Below are positions 53,408 through 62,981 of a DNA stretch of 64,000 nucleotides, in pieces. The stretch spans positions 379,450 to 443,449 of the forward strand of contig NZ_JAFIQT010000003.1 of the NCBI RefSeq assembly GCF_017355935.1, written 5' to 3'. Below the pieces are notes generated by a model. That model saw only the letters and a list, made by a program, of their open reading frames with translations, had not been told where the DNA came from and did no database searches. Within the stretch, counting starts at the first letter, position 1. Every line of letters starts with the position of its first letter. The position numbers and the translations under genes are program-made. The DNA comes from Telluribacter humicola. Its GTDB lineage: Bacteria > Bacteroidota > Bacteroidia > Cytophagales > Spirosomataceae.

Positions 53408-55402
53408 TCAAAAGGCCAGCTCCGTCAACTCCTGCTGGAGGTAGGTTAGCCAGTCCTGTTTGATCTTAAACTGCGGGCTTTTGTTCCAGCCAGCCCCGGC
53501 ATAGTACGTAATCGGCTTTCCGGGTTTAGCATTTACCAGCATGAAATGCTCTTTCCCGTAGGGAGCAAAACCCCTGATAATATCAGGATTGGCCAGCACC
53601 ACCGTTCCCAGTTCGCCGTTTTTCGGCAGGTACGATTCCCACACCGCCAGCATACCTTTTTGTGAATCGGTAATTAATTCCGGTTTGTCTGCGTACGAAA
53701 TACCAATTCCTACCGTGAGTGGTCCTTTATGATCGGTCTGAAAGGTGCTTTCTACTTTAAAGAGGTTAGTACCCATTTTCATGCTGATGACCTTGCGCTC
53801 GCTTACCTTAAAGTTGCCTACCTCCCAGGGAGCATAAACCAGTTCAAATGCAATCTCTTCGTCGGTGTTTTTCAGGATGCGGTGGGTGGCATAGGGTTGG
53901 GAAATATACGGTTTGCCTTCGTGCCAGATGGCGGTGCCGCCATTGCCCCGACCAAATCCTACATGAAAAAAATCATTGCCTTCTCCCCGGTCCACGTGGT
54001 ACTCTTTGCCTTCGGCGTTGAGCCTGTACCATTTGTCAATGATCGGGTAGCTGACGGATTTTGTCCAAACGTCAATCCCGCTGCTTACCCGGTCCTTTAC
54101 GGGAGGTCCGTATACCCGAAAGGCGATGCGGTCGTTTTCCCACAGGATATTGCCGTTGGCCTCGGGCATGTAGCGGACGTAGGTTCTGGGCCGGCGTGAC
54201 TCCTGTTCCAGTGCCGCGTAGTACCCCAGCCCGTGGAGCGGCTTCACTTCTTTGATTCCCATTTTGGCCGCCTGGGTAAAGGCTAGTACCACCGGGCCAA
54301 ACGCGTGTGAATCGTTAAGCTTCCACTTGTGGTTGACGTAATCCTGCTTGGTCCCTTTTCCGGGAGCCAGACACCCAATGCAGGTATGACTCACCGAGCC
54401 GTCCCTGGTGATGTAAGCCAGGTACCCGCTCAATCCTTTCTTGAAGGCTGGTAAATGGGACCTGCTGATGATTTTGTTTTCGATGGCAATACCAAGACCG
54501 TACAGCAATAATCCACTGCCGGAGGTTTCCACAAACGAGGAGGTATCGATCATTTCCTGGTGCCACATTCCTTCCGCATTCTGGTACTTCAGGACCGTTG
54601 TAAAGAATTCTTTGGCTACCCGGTCTACTTCCTTCTTCTTTGGATGCGACCTGGGCAAATCCCGGACCAGTGTGGCCAGTGCGAAAGCCCCCCAGCCGTT
54701 GCCCCGGCTCCAGTTGTCTTCCGACACCTTACCGTATCCCTGGAAACCACGCGCCTGATGGAGCAGCCCGTTCGGGTCTTTGAGTACTTTAAATAATTCC
54801 AGGGTTTCGTGAATGGCCAGATCCACGTACTCGGGTTTGTCAAACGCCAGTCCGCTGTACAAGAGGTAGGGCGTGACGGCAAAGGCAATATCAATAAAAA
54901 CCTGGTCGAGGCTGTCTTTGGCCCAGTTGGCCGTTAAGATACCTTCCGAGGAACGTTTCTGGTTTTTGACCATATTGTCGGCCTCCGTCCGTACCTGTTG
55001 GGCCAGTTGATCAGTCTTTTTCAGGTAGTTTAGGTAGGCTGCTCCGCTTCCCCCCACTCCGTAGCTGATGAAACTACCCCGGCCATTGATTTCCTTATTT
55101 TTGAATTTAGCAAAAAGCTCAAGCGCCTGCTTCAGCAACTGGTCATCTTTCTGAACAACCGCCAGCTCACTCATCGCGTGCATGAGCAAACTACCCGGAT
55201 ACAGGCCCAGGTCTAGTTCCGCCAATCCCTTTTCCAGGGCCAGTTGGGCCACCGTTTGTGGCGCCATGGCAGCAGGTTGGCTTCCTGGACTGGATGGCAA
55301 ACCTGTCCTCGCATCTACCGCAGCCGCTGGAGATTTCTGCGCTATTGCCAGGCTACATACCAGGAAAAGCAGCGAAAAAAACAAAAGATATTTCGTAGTC
55401 AT
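53408..55402 (-). CDS. GH105-like unsaturated glucuronyl/galacturonyl hydrolase fused to DUF4861-type domain
   Basis: A 664-aa exported enzyme; the ATG at 55402 starts a clear signal peptide (MTTKYLLFFSLLFLVCSLAIAQ region), better than the ATG at 55426. The first 380 residues are an alpha/alpha-barrel of the GH88/GH105 type with SEDNWSRGNGWGAFALATLV, the conserved Trp/Arg/Gly region, and SGSGLLLYGLG. The C-terminal part (from RRPRTYVRYMPEANGN on) is the beta-sandwich DUF4861-like region. GH105 enzymes hydrate and release the 4,5-unsaturated uronate made by lyases. Its periplasmic location is predicted. Confidence 0.82.
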   Translation of the reverse strand: MTTKYLLFFSLLFLVCSLAIAQKSPAAAVDARTGLPSSPGSQPAAMAPQTVAQLALEKGLAELDLGLYPGSLLMHAMSELAVVQKDDQLLKQALELFAKFKNKEINGRGSFISYGVGGSGAAYLNYLKKTDQLAQQVRTEADNMVKNQKRSSEGILTANWAKDSLDQVFIDIAFAVTPYLLYSGLAFDKPEYVDLAIHETLELFKVLKDPNGLLHQARGFQGYGKVSEDNWSRGNGWGAFALATLVRDLPRSHPKKKEVDRVAKEFFTTVLKYQNAEGMWHQEMIDTSSFVETSGSGLLLYGLGIAIENKIISRSHLPAFKKGLSGYLAYITRDGSVSHTCIGCLAPGKGTKQDYVNHKWKLNDSHAFGPVVLAFTQAAKMGIKEVKPLHGLGYYAALEQESRRPRTYVRYMPEANGNILWENDRIAFRVYGPPVKDRVSSGIDVWTKSVSYPIIDKWYRLNAEGKEYHVDRGEGNDFFHVGFGRGNGGTAIWHEGKPYISQPYATHRILKNTDEEIAFELVYAPWEVGNFKVSERKVISMKMGTNLFKVESTFQTDHKGPLTVGIGISYADKPELITDSQKGMLAVWESYLPKNGELGTVVLANPDIIRGFAPYGKEHFMLVNAKPGKPITYYAGAGWNKSPQFKIKQDWLTYLQQELTELAF

Positions 55403-55540
55403 AAATGATATATTAAATTGGCTCATTTACTTTATTTTACTAGTTTTTTGGATTGGTGATGTTTCGATTTCTTCCCTGCTCCCGCTGTCTTGCTTTACTT
55501 TCTATTACCTTAAAAACAAGCAGAAATAGAAAGGTACTTA

Positions 55541-56998
55541 CTACTTCATCACCAGTGCTTTTTCCGCAATCAACACCGGTGAATCGTACAGCGGTACGCT
55601 GTTGAATGTGTATGAGCTACCATTTTTTGACCAGTCAGCTTTGGGTATTTCGTAGATATGGCCGGTCATCAGGTCCACGTAAACCGGACTGGTAAATTGC
55701 ATGTTATCTGCTGTAACCTTTACGGGAGTGGTTTTAAAACTATTGGTAGGGTTTTTACCGTCCAGCCAAATTGTAATCAATTGTTTTTGGGCGTTTTTGT
55801 CCAGGTACCCAAAAGCGGATACGGACTCATCGGTTGCGGCAGCGATCCTGGAATCCTTATCCAGCGTGAGTGAATTATCAAACACCGATGCCAGGTTCTG
55901 TACCGCGTAGTAGGCTACTTTGGGTCGTATGGCGGCCATGGTAATATCTGACTGGATGAGCCCCTTCGTATTCAGGACCGCGCGATCGCCCCAATTGTAA
56001 TAAATATCAATAATGGTAAAGACGGAGGTTTCAATATCATGGCCCAGATCACCCAGTAACCGACGCATATCGTATTTGGCCTGCGTGTACTCGGTCCAGT
56101 AATATTTGTCAAGCGCAAAGCTCGGGATGTAGGTAGATGGAGCCCCGTTTTCTCCCTGCCGTAACTTGATATTTTTAGAATAATTGTTAATCACCTTTCT
56201 CAGCCCGAGCACCCGGTTCTCGGTATAGGCTGCTTCGGGTGGCATGGTGTAGCTATGGTAGGAAATCCACGTAAACAGATCCAGTTTTTTCTGATCGGCA
56301 ATCACTTTTAAAAAGCGGTCCAGGTACTCCTGATTACTGTTTGACGCAAAAGCCAATCCGGCAATTTTGGCCTCGGGTTGGATCCGCTTGATGATTTCGG
56401 CCGTACGGATGTTCAGTTCAGCCGTGATTTCGGGAGAGATTTTTTGTCCGGGGTGGTCGGGTTCGTTCCAGATCTCCCATTCTTTTACGCGGTCTTTGTA
56501 CCGGGTTACCAGGGCTTCCACCCAGCGGTCCCAGGCGGCGTAGGCCTCCGGGGTAGTCATCAGGCTGTTCAGCAGGTTAATGCCTCCTCCACCTTCGTAG
56601 ATCGGATTTCCGTAGGAGGTTTCCACCCAGGGTTCCAGCTTATGGGCCACGGCATAGTCAATGATCTCATCCATCCATTTCCAGTCATACACTCCCTTTA
56701 CCTTTTCGGTTTTGGCCCAGCCCGCCTGCAGGCGGATTTTCTTGACACCCAGCGGAGGCAGGTACGCTTTGTAATTATCCCATACCGTATGGTCGCGGTC
56801 CAGGGTTTCGCAGCCTACCGTAATTCTGGATGATCTAATTTCTTTGGTAGAGCGGGGCTGTAGGGCACCTATTTTTTTGTACGAAATCGTCAGGGGAGTT
56901 TTCACGCGGTCAGCACTGGTATCAATAAATTGACCCCGGCAAAAGGAAGAGATACCTATACAGGCAATCAGCGCGAAACTTTTCTTAATTAGATACAT
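55541..56998 (-). CDS. GH39-like glycoside hydrolase, paralog C
   Basis: A 485-aa exported protein (N-terminal MYLIKKSFALIACIGISS) of the same family as A and B. It has IRSSRITVGCETLDRDHT, WEIWNEPDHPG and RQGENGAPSTYIPS, so both carboxylate positions are kept. It is separated from the other two paralogs by the GH105 gene, implying an older duplication or rearrangement. It is the first enzyme gene after susC-susD in the operon. Confidence 0.72.
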   Translation of the reverse strand: MYLIKKSFALIACIGISSFCRGQFIDTSADRVKTPLTISYKKIGALQPRSTKEIRSSRITVGCETLDRDHTVWDNYKAYLPPLGVKKIRLQAGWAKTEKVKGVYDWKWMDEIIDYAVAHKLEPWVETSYGNPIYEGGGGINLLNSLMTTPEAYAAWDRWVEALVTRYKDRVKEWEIWNEPDHPGQKISPEITAELNIRTAEIIKRIQPEAKIAGLAFASNSNQEYLDRFLKVIADQKKLDLFTWISYHSYTMPPEAAYTENRVLGLRKVINNYSKNIKLRQGENGAPSTYIPSFALDKYYWTEYTQAKYDMRRLLGDLGHDIETSVFTIIDIYYNWGDRAVLNTKGLIQSDITMAAIRPKVAYYAVQNLASVFDNSLTLDKDSRIAAATDESVSAFGYLDKNAQKQLITIWLDGKNPTNSFKTTPVKVTADNMQFTSPVYVDLMTGHIYEIPKADWSKNGSSYTFNSVPLYDSPVLIAEKALVMK

Positions 56999-57018
56999 AC
57001 GTACTGCTGGGTGAGATT

Positions 57019-57054
57019 CAGCCCCGTCCGGTGTTTATCTCCCGGGCGGGGACT
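57019..57054 (-). other. Intercistronic hairpin between susD and the GH39-like gene
   Basis: An imperfect inverted repeat with GC-rich arms (CAGCCCCGTCCG on the left, CGGGCGGGGACTG on the right) lies in the 112-nt gap. It has no T-tract on the minus strand. It may stabilise the susCD message or partly attenuate downstream genes. Confidence 0.35.
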
Positions 57055-57110
57055 GATTATTCTGGTAAGACTAGATTGAAAGCAGAACTATACACGAAGT
57101 ATAGGGAATT

Positions 57111-58823
57111 TTAATAGCCCGGATTCTGCTCCAGATTACCATCTTTGTTCGATTCTATTTCTGAGAAGGGAATAGGGAACAGGGCGTTATAATCGTTTAT
57201 ATTGCCCTTATTCAGCGGATTGTACTTTCTCACGCGCTCCACCAGCTTGCCCATTCGCGACAGGGTTAACCGGCGGTTTTCCTCAAACACTAATTCACGG
57301 GCCCTTTCGTCCAGGATGTAATCCAGGCTCACTTCTCCGGGCGTTACCGGCTCTGCCTTGGCCCGGCTGCGTACCATGTTGATATCTTCGGCTGCTTTGG
57401 TCAATTCACCTTTCAGGAAGTAAGCTTCGGCTCTTAGGAGAATGGTTTCGGGCAGACGAATCAGGTATACGTCGCGGTACAGGGCTCCGGCCGTAGTCTT
57501 TAGCGTCAGTTTAACCGGATCGGAGTAGAGGCCAATCGGATGCTGGCCCGGTGTCGTCACTTTGGAGGGATAAGGGTACCAGCGCCAGCTCTGGGCTTTC
57601 CAGTTGGGGGCCGGGAAGTCAATGATACTTTTACCAAAGTACTTGGGCGAAGCCGGATTGGTATACACAAAGTCCCGGACAATGTTGAAAGGAGAGGTGC
57701 GGATGTCGGTCGAATTCACCACCCGGTTGTCTGCTTTAGGATCCAGTCCCCACACATCGTACAGGAAGTAATCCGTGGGTTGCACAAAGGACACGCCCCT
57801 TCCGCCACTGTTGAGGGTGGAAGCCGAAGCGTTGTCAATCATGGCTCCTTTACCATCGGGGTCCACAATGGAGAACACCGCCGGGGAGACTACCCGCTCT
57901 AACTGATTCAAGCCACCCGCGGAGGTCAGTCCACCACCAATCACATCAACCTCGTACTGAAGTACCCAGATGGCTTCCATATTGCCGGCCTTCCGGTTTT
58001 GATTTCCTACTCGAAAAAGGTCATAAAATACATCACCAGGACTATTTCTGAGGCTGCCGAAGCGCTCCTTCATCAGGCTCAGGCTCGAATTATCAATGAC
58101 CTCCGTAGCCGCGGCAATGGCTTTGTCGTACTGCTTCAATACTACATAGGTTTCGGCCAGCAGGTGGTTAGCCACCGCCTTACTCACTTTTCCGTCGGTA
58201 ACGGCACCTACGTTGGGCAGGTTGCTGGCCGCATCCGTCGCATCCAGGATAATCTGATTCAAAACCTCCTCTTTGGAAGCCCGCGTGAAATCACTTTTAG
58301 GCGATGTAGCCTCTTCCAGTACCAGCGGAACGCCGCCGTACAGGTGCACCAGGTGACGGTAAGCCCACGCCCGGAATAGTTTGGCCTCGGCCCCTACTAC
58401 TTTTTGTTTGGCCTCGGTCAATTTTGAAGACGGGAGCCTCGAAATAATCGTATTGGCATTGGAAATCACCTTGTACCAGTTTACCCAGTGGTATCTGGGA
58501 ATACTTCCCTGAGGGGTAATGGCTGAATTATAGTTCCCTATCCGGCCATTTTCCAGACGGGCGTTGAAAGCCAGGTCGGTAGCCAGTACTTCGGAATAAA
58601 AGTCCGCTCCTCCGCTTATACTCTGTATGTCCCGCACCCGGGCGTACAGGTCAGTCAGGGCCGCGTTAAAGTTTGCTTCGCTGATGTAGGAGTTCTCAGG
58701 GCTATAAAAATCGAGGGGTACTTCGTTGAGGAATTCCTCTTCATTGCAGCCCACATTCAGCAGCATGGTACCCGCCAGAAAGAATGCTTTTAAAATATTC
58801 GTTTTCATGTTTTTTCTGTTCAA
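57111..58823 (-). CDS. SusD/RagB-family outer-membrane glycan-binding lipoprotein
   Basis: A 570-aa surface lipoprotein. The start at 58823 or 58808 leads to a lipobox in LNVGCNEEEF. It contains the SusD-like TPR repeat region (AWAYRHLVHLYGGVPLVLEE) and the C-terminal SusD motif AEAYFLKGELTKAAEDINMVRSRA, followed by LDYILDERARELVFEENRR. SusD caps the SusC transporter and binds the polysaccharide. It starts 3 nt after susC and is followed by a hairpin. Confidence 0.95.
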   Translation of the reverse strand: MNRKNMKTNILKAFFLAGTMLLNVGCNEEEFLNEVPLDFYSPENSYISEANFNAALTDLYARVRDIQSISGGADFYSEVLATDLAFNARLENGRIGNYNSAITPQGSIPRYHWVNWYKVISNANTIISRLPSSKLTEAKQKVVGAEAKLFRAWAYRHLVHLYGGVPLVLEEATSPKSDFTRASKEEVLNQIILDATDAASNLPNVGAVTDGKVSKAVANHLLAETYVVLKQYDKAIAAATEVIDNSSLSLMKERFGSLRNSPGDVFYDLFRVGNQNRKAGNMEAIWVLQYEVDVIGGGLTSAGGLNQLERVVSPAVFSIVDPDGKGAMIDNASASTLNSGGRGVSFVQPTDYFLYDVWGLDPKADNRVVNSTDIRTSPFNIVRDFVYTNPASPKYFGKSIIDFPAPNWKAQSWRWYPYPSKVTTPGQHPIGLYSDPVKLTLKTTAGALYRDVYLIRLPETILLRAEAYFLKGELTKAAEDINMVRSRAKAEPVTPGEVSLDYILDERARELVFEENRRLTLSRMGKLVERVRKYNPLNKGNINDYNALFPIPFSEIESNKDGNLEQNPGY

Positions 58824-58826
58824 GGA

Positions 58827-61800
58827 TTAGAAAGTAATGTCAAGTCCAAAGGAATAGGATTTCATTACCGGGAAGGCTTCGTAGTTGGACACTCCCTGTC
58901 CGGTCTCCGGATCCCATCCGTCCCAATCGGTCAGAGTCAGCAGGTTTTTGCCGCTCACAAATAGTTTTATATTCTGAGCACCGATTTTCCGGCTGAGTAC
59001 TTTATCGAAATTATACGCCAGTGAAATATCCTGTAACCGGACAAAGTCCCTTTGGTAGTAGGCGCGGGCACCCACCGGACTACCTACCCAGGGATTGGGG
59101 TACTTGGCGTCGGGGGTTCGGGGCGACCAGATCTGGTTGAAGTCAAACCAGTTGGAGCTGGTAGCAATACCCTTGGTACCGTTGTATCCGTCGGGATGAT
59201 TGACGCTCAGGTAGCCGTTCTTACCTCCCTGGATGGAATTGATGAAGAAACGCAGCGTGAACTGCTTGTAAGACACATTATTCTGAATGCCAAACTGGAA
59301 GGCGGGCTCTCTTTGGCCCAGAATGATTCGGTCGGCTTCGGGCGTGATTTTTCCGTCCGCGTTCTGGTCAATTACCTTGTAGCTGCCCGGATCAAAGCCT
59401 GGTAGGCGTTCGTTGTCCAGTCCGTTGAGTCCGTCAATCTGGTAGCTATAGATGGTACCGATGGGTCTGCCAATGAACAAACCGCTGGCGATAAGGTCAT
59501 CTTCTTTTCCATCGCCGTCCAGGTCTTCACCCAGCAGGCTGACAATTTTGTTTCTATTTCGGGAAAAGTTGACCGAAAGGTCCCAGGTGAAGTCATTGGT
59601 CTGAAAAGGTACCCCGTGAAGCATGAATTCAATCCCGGTATTATTGATTTCACCGATGTTGGTCAGTACGCTGCCAAAACCCGACGTTTGGGGTAATACC
59701 TGCGACCACAGCAGGTCGTTGGTGTTGGAGTTATAGTACTCTACATTTCCGTCAATCCGGCTGTTCAGAATGGCAAAGTCGGCTCCAATATTAATCCCAC
59801 GGGTTCTTTCCCAGCGGAGGTCGTTATTGGCCAGAGTAGCTACCGAGCGTCCGATGGCGGTAGTACCTCCGTCTCCAAACACGTACTTGGAACCATCCGC
59901 CGACTCCACCCGGGCCAGGGAGCTGTACCGGCCTACTTTATTGCCGTTCTCCCCGTAGCTGCCCCGGATCTTCAGGAAGTCCACCACAGGTACCTTAAAG
60001 AAGTCCTCCTCGGAGAGTACCCAGCCAAAGCCCAGGGAGGGGAAAATTCCCGTTTTGTTGTTTCTGGAAAATCCGCTGAAACCATCGCGGCGCACCGTGG
60101 CTTTGAGCAGGTACTTGCCGCCGTAGTTATAGGCTACGCTTCCCATCTGGTACAGCAGCGCCTCGTTCCAGGCTTCGGAGGCTATCTTCTGGATTTCGGC
60201 CTGGGCCAGATTGTTATAGGAAAGGTTCAGATCCGAAAAGCCCGACCCGTTGGCTGCGGTACGGTTGAACCTGGCGGTGTTGTACCCGTACACGCCCGTG
60301 GCGTTGATAGAGTGCTTCCCGAAACTCCGGGTATAGTTAAAAATATTATCAAGGGTTTGCTCATACTGGATCGCATCGTTTTTATAAGCCGATCCGGTCT
60401 GCCCGGCACCGTAGATACTGGAACCGTAGTTTTTGAAAAATTTGAGGTTATTACCTACGTTGAGCCGGTAGCTGAAGCCCGGGATAGAGGGGATCCGGAT
60501 GATACCATAAAAGTTTCCGACCAGCCGGTTCTGCATTTCATAGTTATCATTGGTAGCGGGCAGGAAAGGGTTGGTGTTCAAATCACCGGTTGGATTGATT
60601 ATGTAGTTGCCTTCGGCATCGGTGGGTAGTACCAGCGGACTCATCGCAATCAGCGAGCTCATGTTGGGAGCCTCTCCGGAAAAATCGGTAAAGGCGCCGG
60701 AGGTATTGGCCCCGATCGTGAGCCACTTGGTCACTTCCGTATCCAGGTTCAACCGCAGGGTCAGGCGGGTGTAGTCATCGTTCTTGATAAATCCCTTTTC
60801 GTTGGTATAGCCCGCCGACATAAAGTAGGTAGTCCGGTCCGAACCGCCCGACAGGCCGAGCGTGTGGTTGGAAATAAGAGAAGGCTGTGTCAAGGCACCG
60901 AACCAATCGTAGTCGTTTCCGGCATCTACGCCCGCCAGAATGCTCGGAAAAAAGTCAGAATTGGCGTAGGTCCAGGCCGGATTCGGCTGGGTGTAGCCTG
61001 ATTCTTTAGTATACGAATTAAGGTATTCAATATCCCTAACCTTTTGCAGATAAGCTTCCCGGCCCAGCAGGCGAGCGCCGATGGTAGGAGTAGAAATAGC
61101 ATAATTACCTGAATAAGTAATAGAAGGCTTCTGACCTGATTTACCGTTTTTGGTGGTGATCAGCACTACACCGTTGGCCGCCTGTGAACCATACACGGCC
61201 TTACTACTGGGATCTTTCAACACATCAACGCTGGCCACATCGGCGGGGTTAATATCTGAAAGTCGTCCGCTATAAATAATTCCATCCACAATGATAAGGG
61301 GCGATGTATTGCCATTCAGGGTAGAAGTACCCCGTATATTAATGGAGGCTTCCTGGCCGGCCCGGTTGGTCTGGCCGATGGTGAGACCGGGTAATGAACC
61401 TTTCAGTGATTGCAGAATACTTACATTAGGAGATTCTTTGAAAGCAACCAGATCAGCCGAAGCAATGGAGCCCGTCAGGTCTTTTTTCTGTTGGGTACCG
61501 TATCCTACCACTACTACTTCATTGAGCATCCGGTTATCCAGGGCCAGAGTAGGACTTATTACCGCCTGGTTGTTAACTGCAATTTCCTGAGGCTGGTAGC
61601 CTACAAAAGAAAAAACCAGGACAGGCTGGGGAGTAGTTACCCGGATGCTGTACTCTCCGGAAGCAGTGGTAGTGGTACCCGAGGAGGTACCTTTCTCTAC
61701 GACGTTTACGCCGGGCAATGGTTGCCCGGCCTCATCCAGTACTTTGCCGGTGACGGTAGCCTGAGCCCACGCCACGCTGTTAACCAGTACTCCAGCCATG

Positions 61801-61853
61801 ATCATGATAATGAAGGCTAACAGCTTTGGTCCAAAGGTATAGTGTTTATTCAT
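58827..61853 (-). CDS. SusC/RagA TonB-dependent outer-membrane transporter
   Basis: A 1008-aa outer-membrane transporter. It has a signal peptide, an N-terminal carboxypeptidase-regulatory-like beta domain (VTGKVLDEAGQPLPGVNVV), then the SusC plug signature VVGYGTQQKKDLTGSIASAD, and a 22-strand barrel ending in SFGLDITF. It imports oligosaccharides with SusD, powered by TonB. No ECF sigma/anti-sigma pair is nearby, and no N-terminal STN domain is seen, so control more likely rests on the IclR protein. First gene of a 16-gene minus-strand run. Confidence 0.96.
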   Translation of the reverse strand: MNKHYTFGPKLLAFIIMIMAGVLVNSVAWAQATVTGKVLDEAGQPLPGVNVVEKGTSSGTTTTASGEYSIRVTTPQPVLVFSFVGYQPQEIAVNNQAVISPTLALDNRMLNEVVVVGYGTQQKKDLTGSIASADLVAFKESPNVSILQSLKGSLPGLTIGQTNRAGQEASINIRGTSTLNGNTSPLIIVDGIIYSGRLSDINPADVASVDVLKDPSSKAVYGSQAANGVVLITTKNGKSGQKPSITYSGNYAISTPTIGARLLGREAYLQKVRDIEYLNSYTKESGYTQPNPAWTYANSDFFPSILAGVDAGNDYDWFGALTQPSLISNHTLGLSGGSDRTTYFMSAGYTNEKGFIKNDDYTRLTLRLNLDTEVTKWLTIGANTSGAFTDFSGEAPNMSSLIAMSPLVLPTDAEGNYIINPTGDLNTNPFLPATNDNYEMQNRLVGNFYGIIRIPSIPGFSYRLNVGNNLKFFKNYGSSIYGAGQTGSAYKNDAIQYEQTLDNIFNYTRSFGKHSINATGVYGYNTARFNRTAANGSGFSDLNLSYNNLAQAEIQKIASEAWNEALLYQMGSVAYNYGGKYLLKATVRRDGFSGFSRNNKTGIFPSLGFGWVLSEEDFFKVPVVDFLKIRGSYGENGNKVGRYSSLARVESADGSKYVFGDGGTTAIGRSVATLANNDLRWERTRGINIGADFAILNSRIDGNVEYYNSNTNDLLWSQVLPQTSGFGSVLTNIGEINNTGIEFMLHGVPFQTNDFTWDLSVNFSRNRNKIVSLLGEDLDGDGKEDDLIASGLFIGRPIGTIYSYQIDGLNGLDNERLPGFDPGSYKVIDQNADGKITPEADRIILGQREPAFQFGIQNNVSYKQFTLRFFINSIQGGKNGYLSVNHPDGYNGTKGIATSSNWFDFNQIWSPRTPDAKYPNPWVGSPVGARAYYQRDFVRLQDISLAYNFDKVLSRKIGAQNIKLFVSGKNLLTLTDWDGWDPETGQGVSNYEAFPVMKSYSFGLDITF

Positions 61854-61898
61854 AGCAAGAGGTTTTATTTTATAATATTGAATTACAATTTCATATTA

Positions 61899-61929
61899 CA
61901 AAAATATATCCCAATTATAATTAATCAAA
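61899..61929 (-). promoter_or_regulatory. Promoter of the susC operon
   Basis: Read on the minus strand, TTTG (61926-61929), a 19-nt spacer and TATTTTTG (61899-61906) match the Bacteroidota consensus perfectly. Transcription would begin about 40 nt upstream of the susC ATG. The surrounding 270-nt divergent region (61854-62126) is AT-rich, and no clear operator was recognised. Confidence 0.65.
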
Positions 61930-62126
61930 ATAAAATAGGATTATAGCCATTAGCGGGAGCCCTGTGCAACTGCTACCATCTATGAATATTTCAACATTTA
62001 TGGCTATATAATAACAATGAGCTTGGTTTTTTATAAAATCATTTTTTGAAAATATTTTTTATAAAAGCTAACTTTTTATTTACTATTGCAGAGATTACGG
62101 AACTTTATATTTAACATAGATAAATT

Positions 62127-62897
62127 ATGACTACACTTGATGCATTTTCACTGCATGGTAAAAGGGCGCTGGTAACTGGCTGCAAAAGGGGGATTGGGAA
62201 AGCTATGGCGGTGGCCCTGGCCGAAGCCGGAGCTGACATTATTGGGGTATCAGCCTCGCTTGAAACAGAGGACAGTGAAGTTGAGCGCGCCGTAGTACAG
62301 ACGGGCCGTACTTTTAAGGGATACCAGTGCGACCTGAGTGACCGCAAAGCCCTCTACCAGTTTATTGATAGGGTCAAAAAAGACAATCCGGTCATAGACA
62401 TTCTGGTGAATAACGCCGGTACGATCCTGCGCAAACCGGCGCATGAGCACCCTGATGAGTACTGGGACCAGGTCATAGAAACCAACCTGAACGCCCAGTT
62501 TATCCTGAGTCGCGAGATTGGGAAAGACATGGTCCAGCGGGGGGAGGGCAAAATTATCTTTACGGCTTCACTCCTTACCTTTCAGGGCGGGGTAACGGTA
62601 CCTGGCTACGCAGCAAGTAAGGGAGCCATTGGTAGTCTGGTGAAAGCGCTGGCGAATGAGTGGGCCGGCAAAGGAGTCAACGTGAATGGTATAGCTCCGG
62701 GCTATATCAGTACGGATAATACTGAAGCCCTGCGCAATGACCCCGAGCGTAGCGCTTCTATACTGGCACGTATTCCGGCAGGTCGCTGGGGTACTCCCAA
62801 TGATTTTAAGGGGGTAACCGTGTTCCTGGCTTCCAGGGCCTCAGATTATGTACATGGTAGCTTACTCCTGGTAGATGGTGGTTGGATGGGCCGCTAA
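62127..62897 (+). CDS. kduD: KduD-like 2-keto-3-deoxy-D-gluconate dehydrogenase (SDR)
   Basis: A 256-aa classical SDR most similar to KduD, which interconverts 2,5-diketo-3-deoxy-gluconate and 2-keto-3-deoxy-gluconate in breakdown of unsaturated uronates. It has the cofactor motif LVTGCKRGIGKAMAVAL, NNAGTILRKPAHEH, the catalytic Ser in TASLLTFQGG and Tyr/Lys in VPGYAASKGAIG, with the late IAPGYISTDNTEAL typical of KduD. It is divergent from the susC operon and 84 nt ahead of the IclR gene. Confidence 0.82.
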   Translation: MTTLDAFSLHGKRALVTGCKRGIGKAMAVALAEAGADIIGVSASLETEDSEVERAVVQTGRTFKGYQCDLSDRKALYQFIDRVKKDNPVIDILVNNAGTILRKPAHEHPDEYWDQVIETNLNAQFILSREIGKDMVQRGEGKIIFTASLLTFQGGVTVPGYAASKGAIGSLVKALANEWAGKGVNVNGIAPGYISTDNTEALRNDPERSASILARIPAGRWGTPNDFKGVTVFLASRASDYVHGSLLLVDGGWMGR

Positions 62898-62981
62898 TTT
62901 GATATTATGAGAGTATAGTGTGTCTACATCTACAACTCTCGTATATTTGTTACTCTATACCACCTATATGTCTACCCACGT

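Noticed and set aside
57019-57054. Hairpin after susD as an intrinsic terminator
   Set aside because: No T-tract follows on the minus strand, so it is listed only as an intercistronic hairpin.
62042-62088. kduD promoter at TTTTTTG / TACTATTG
   Set aside because: The spacer of about 32 nt is too long and the -7 element has a mismatch.
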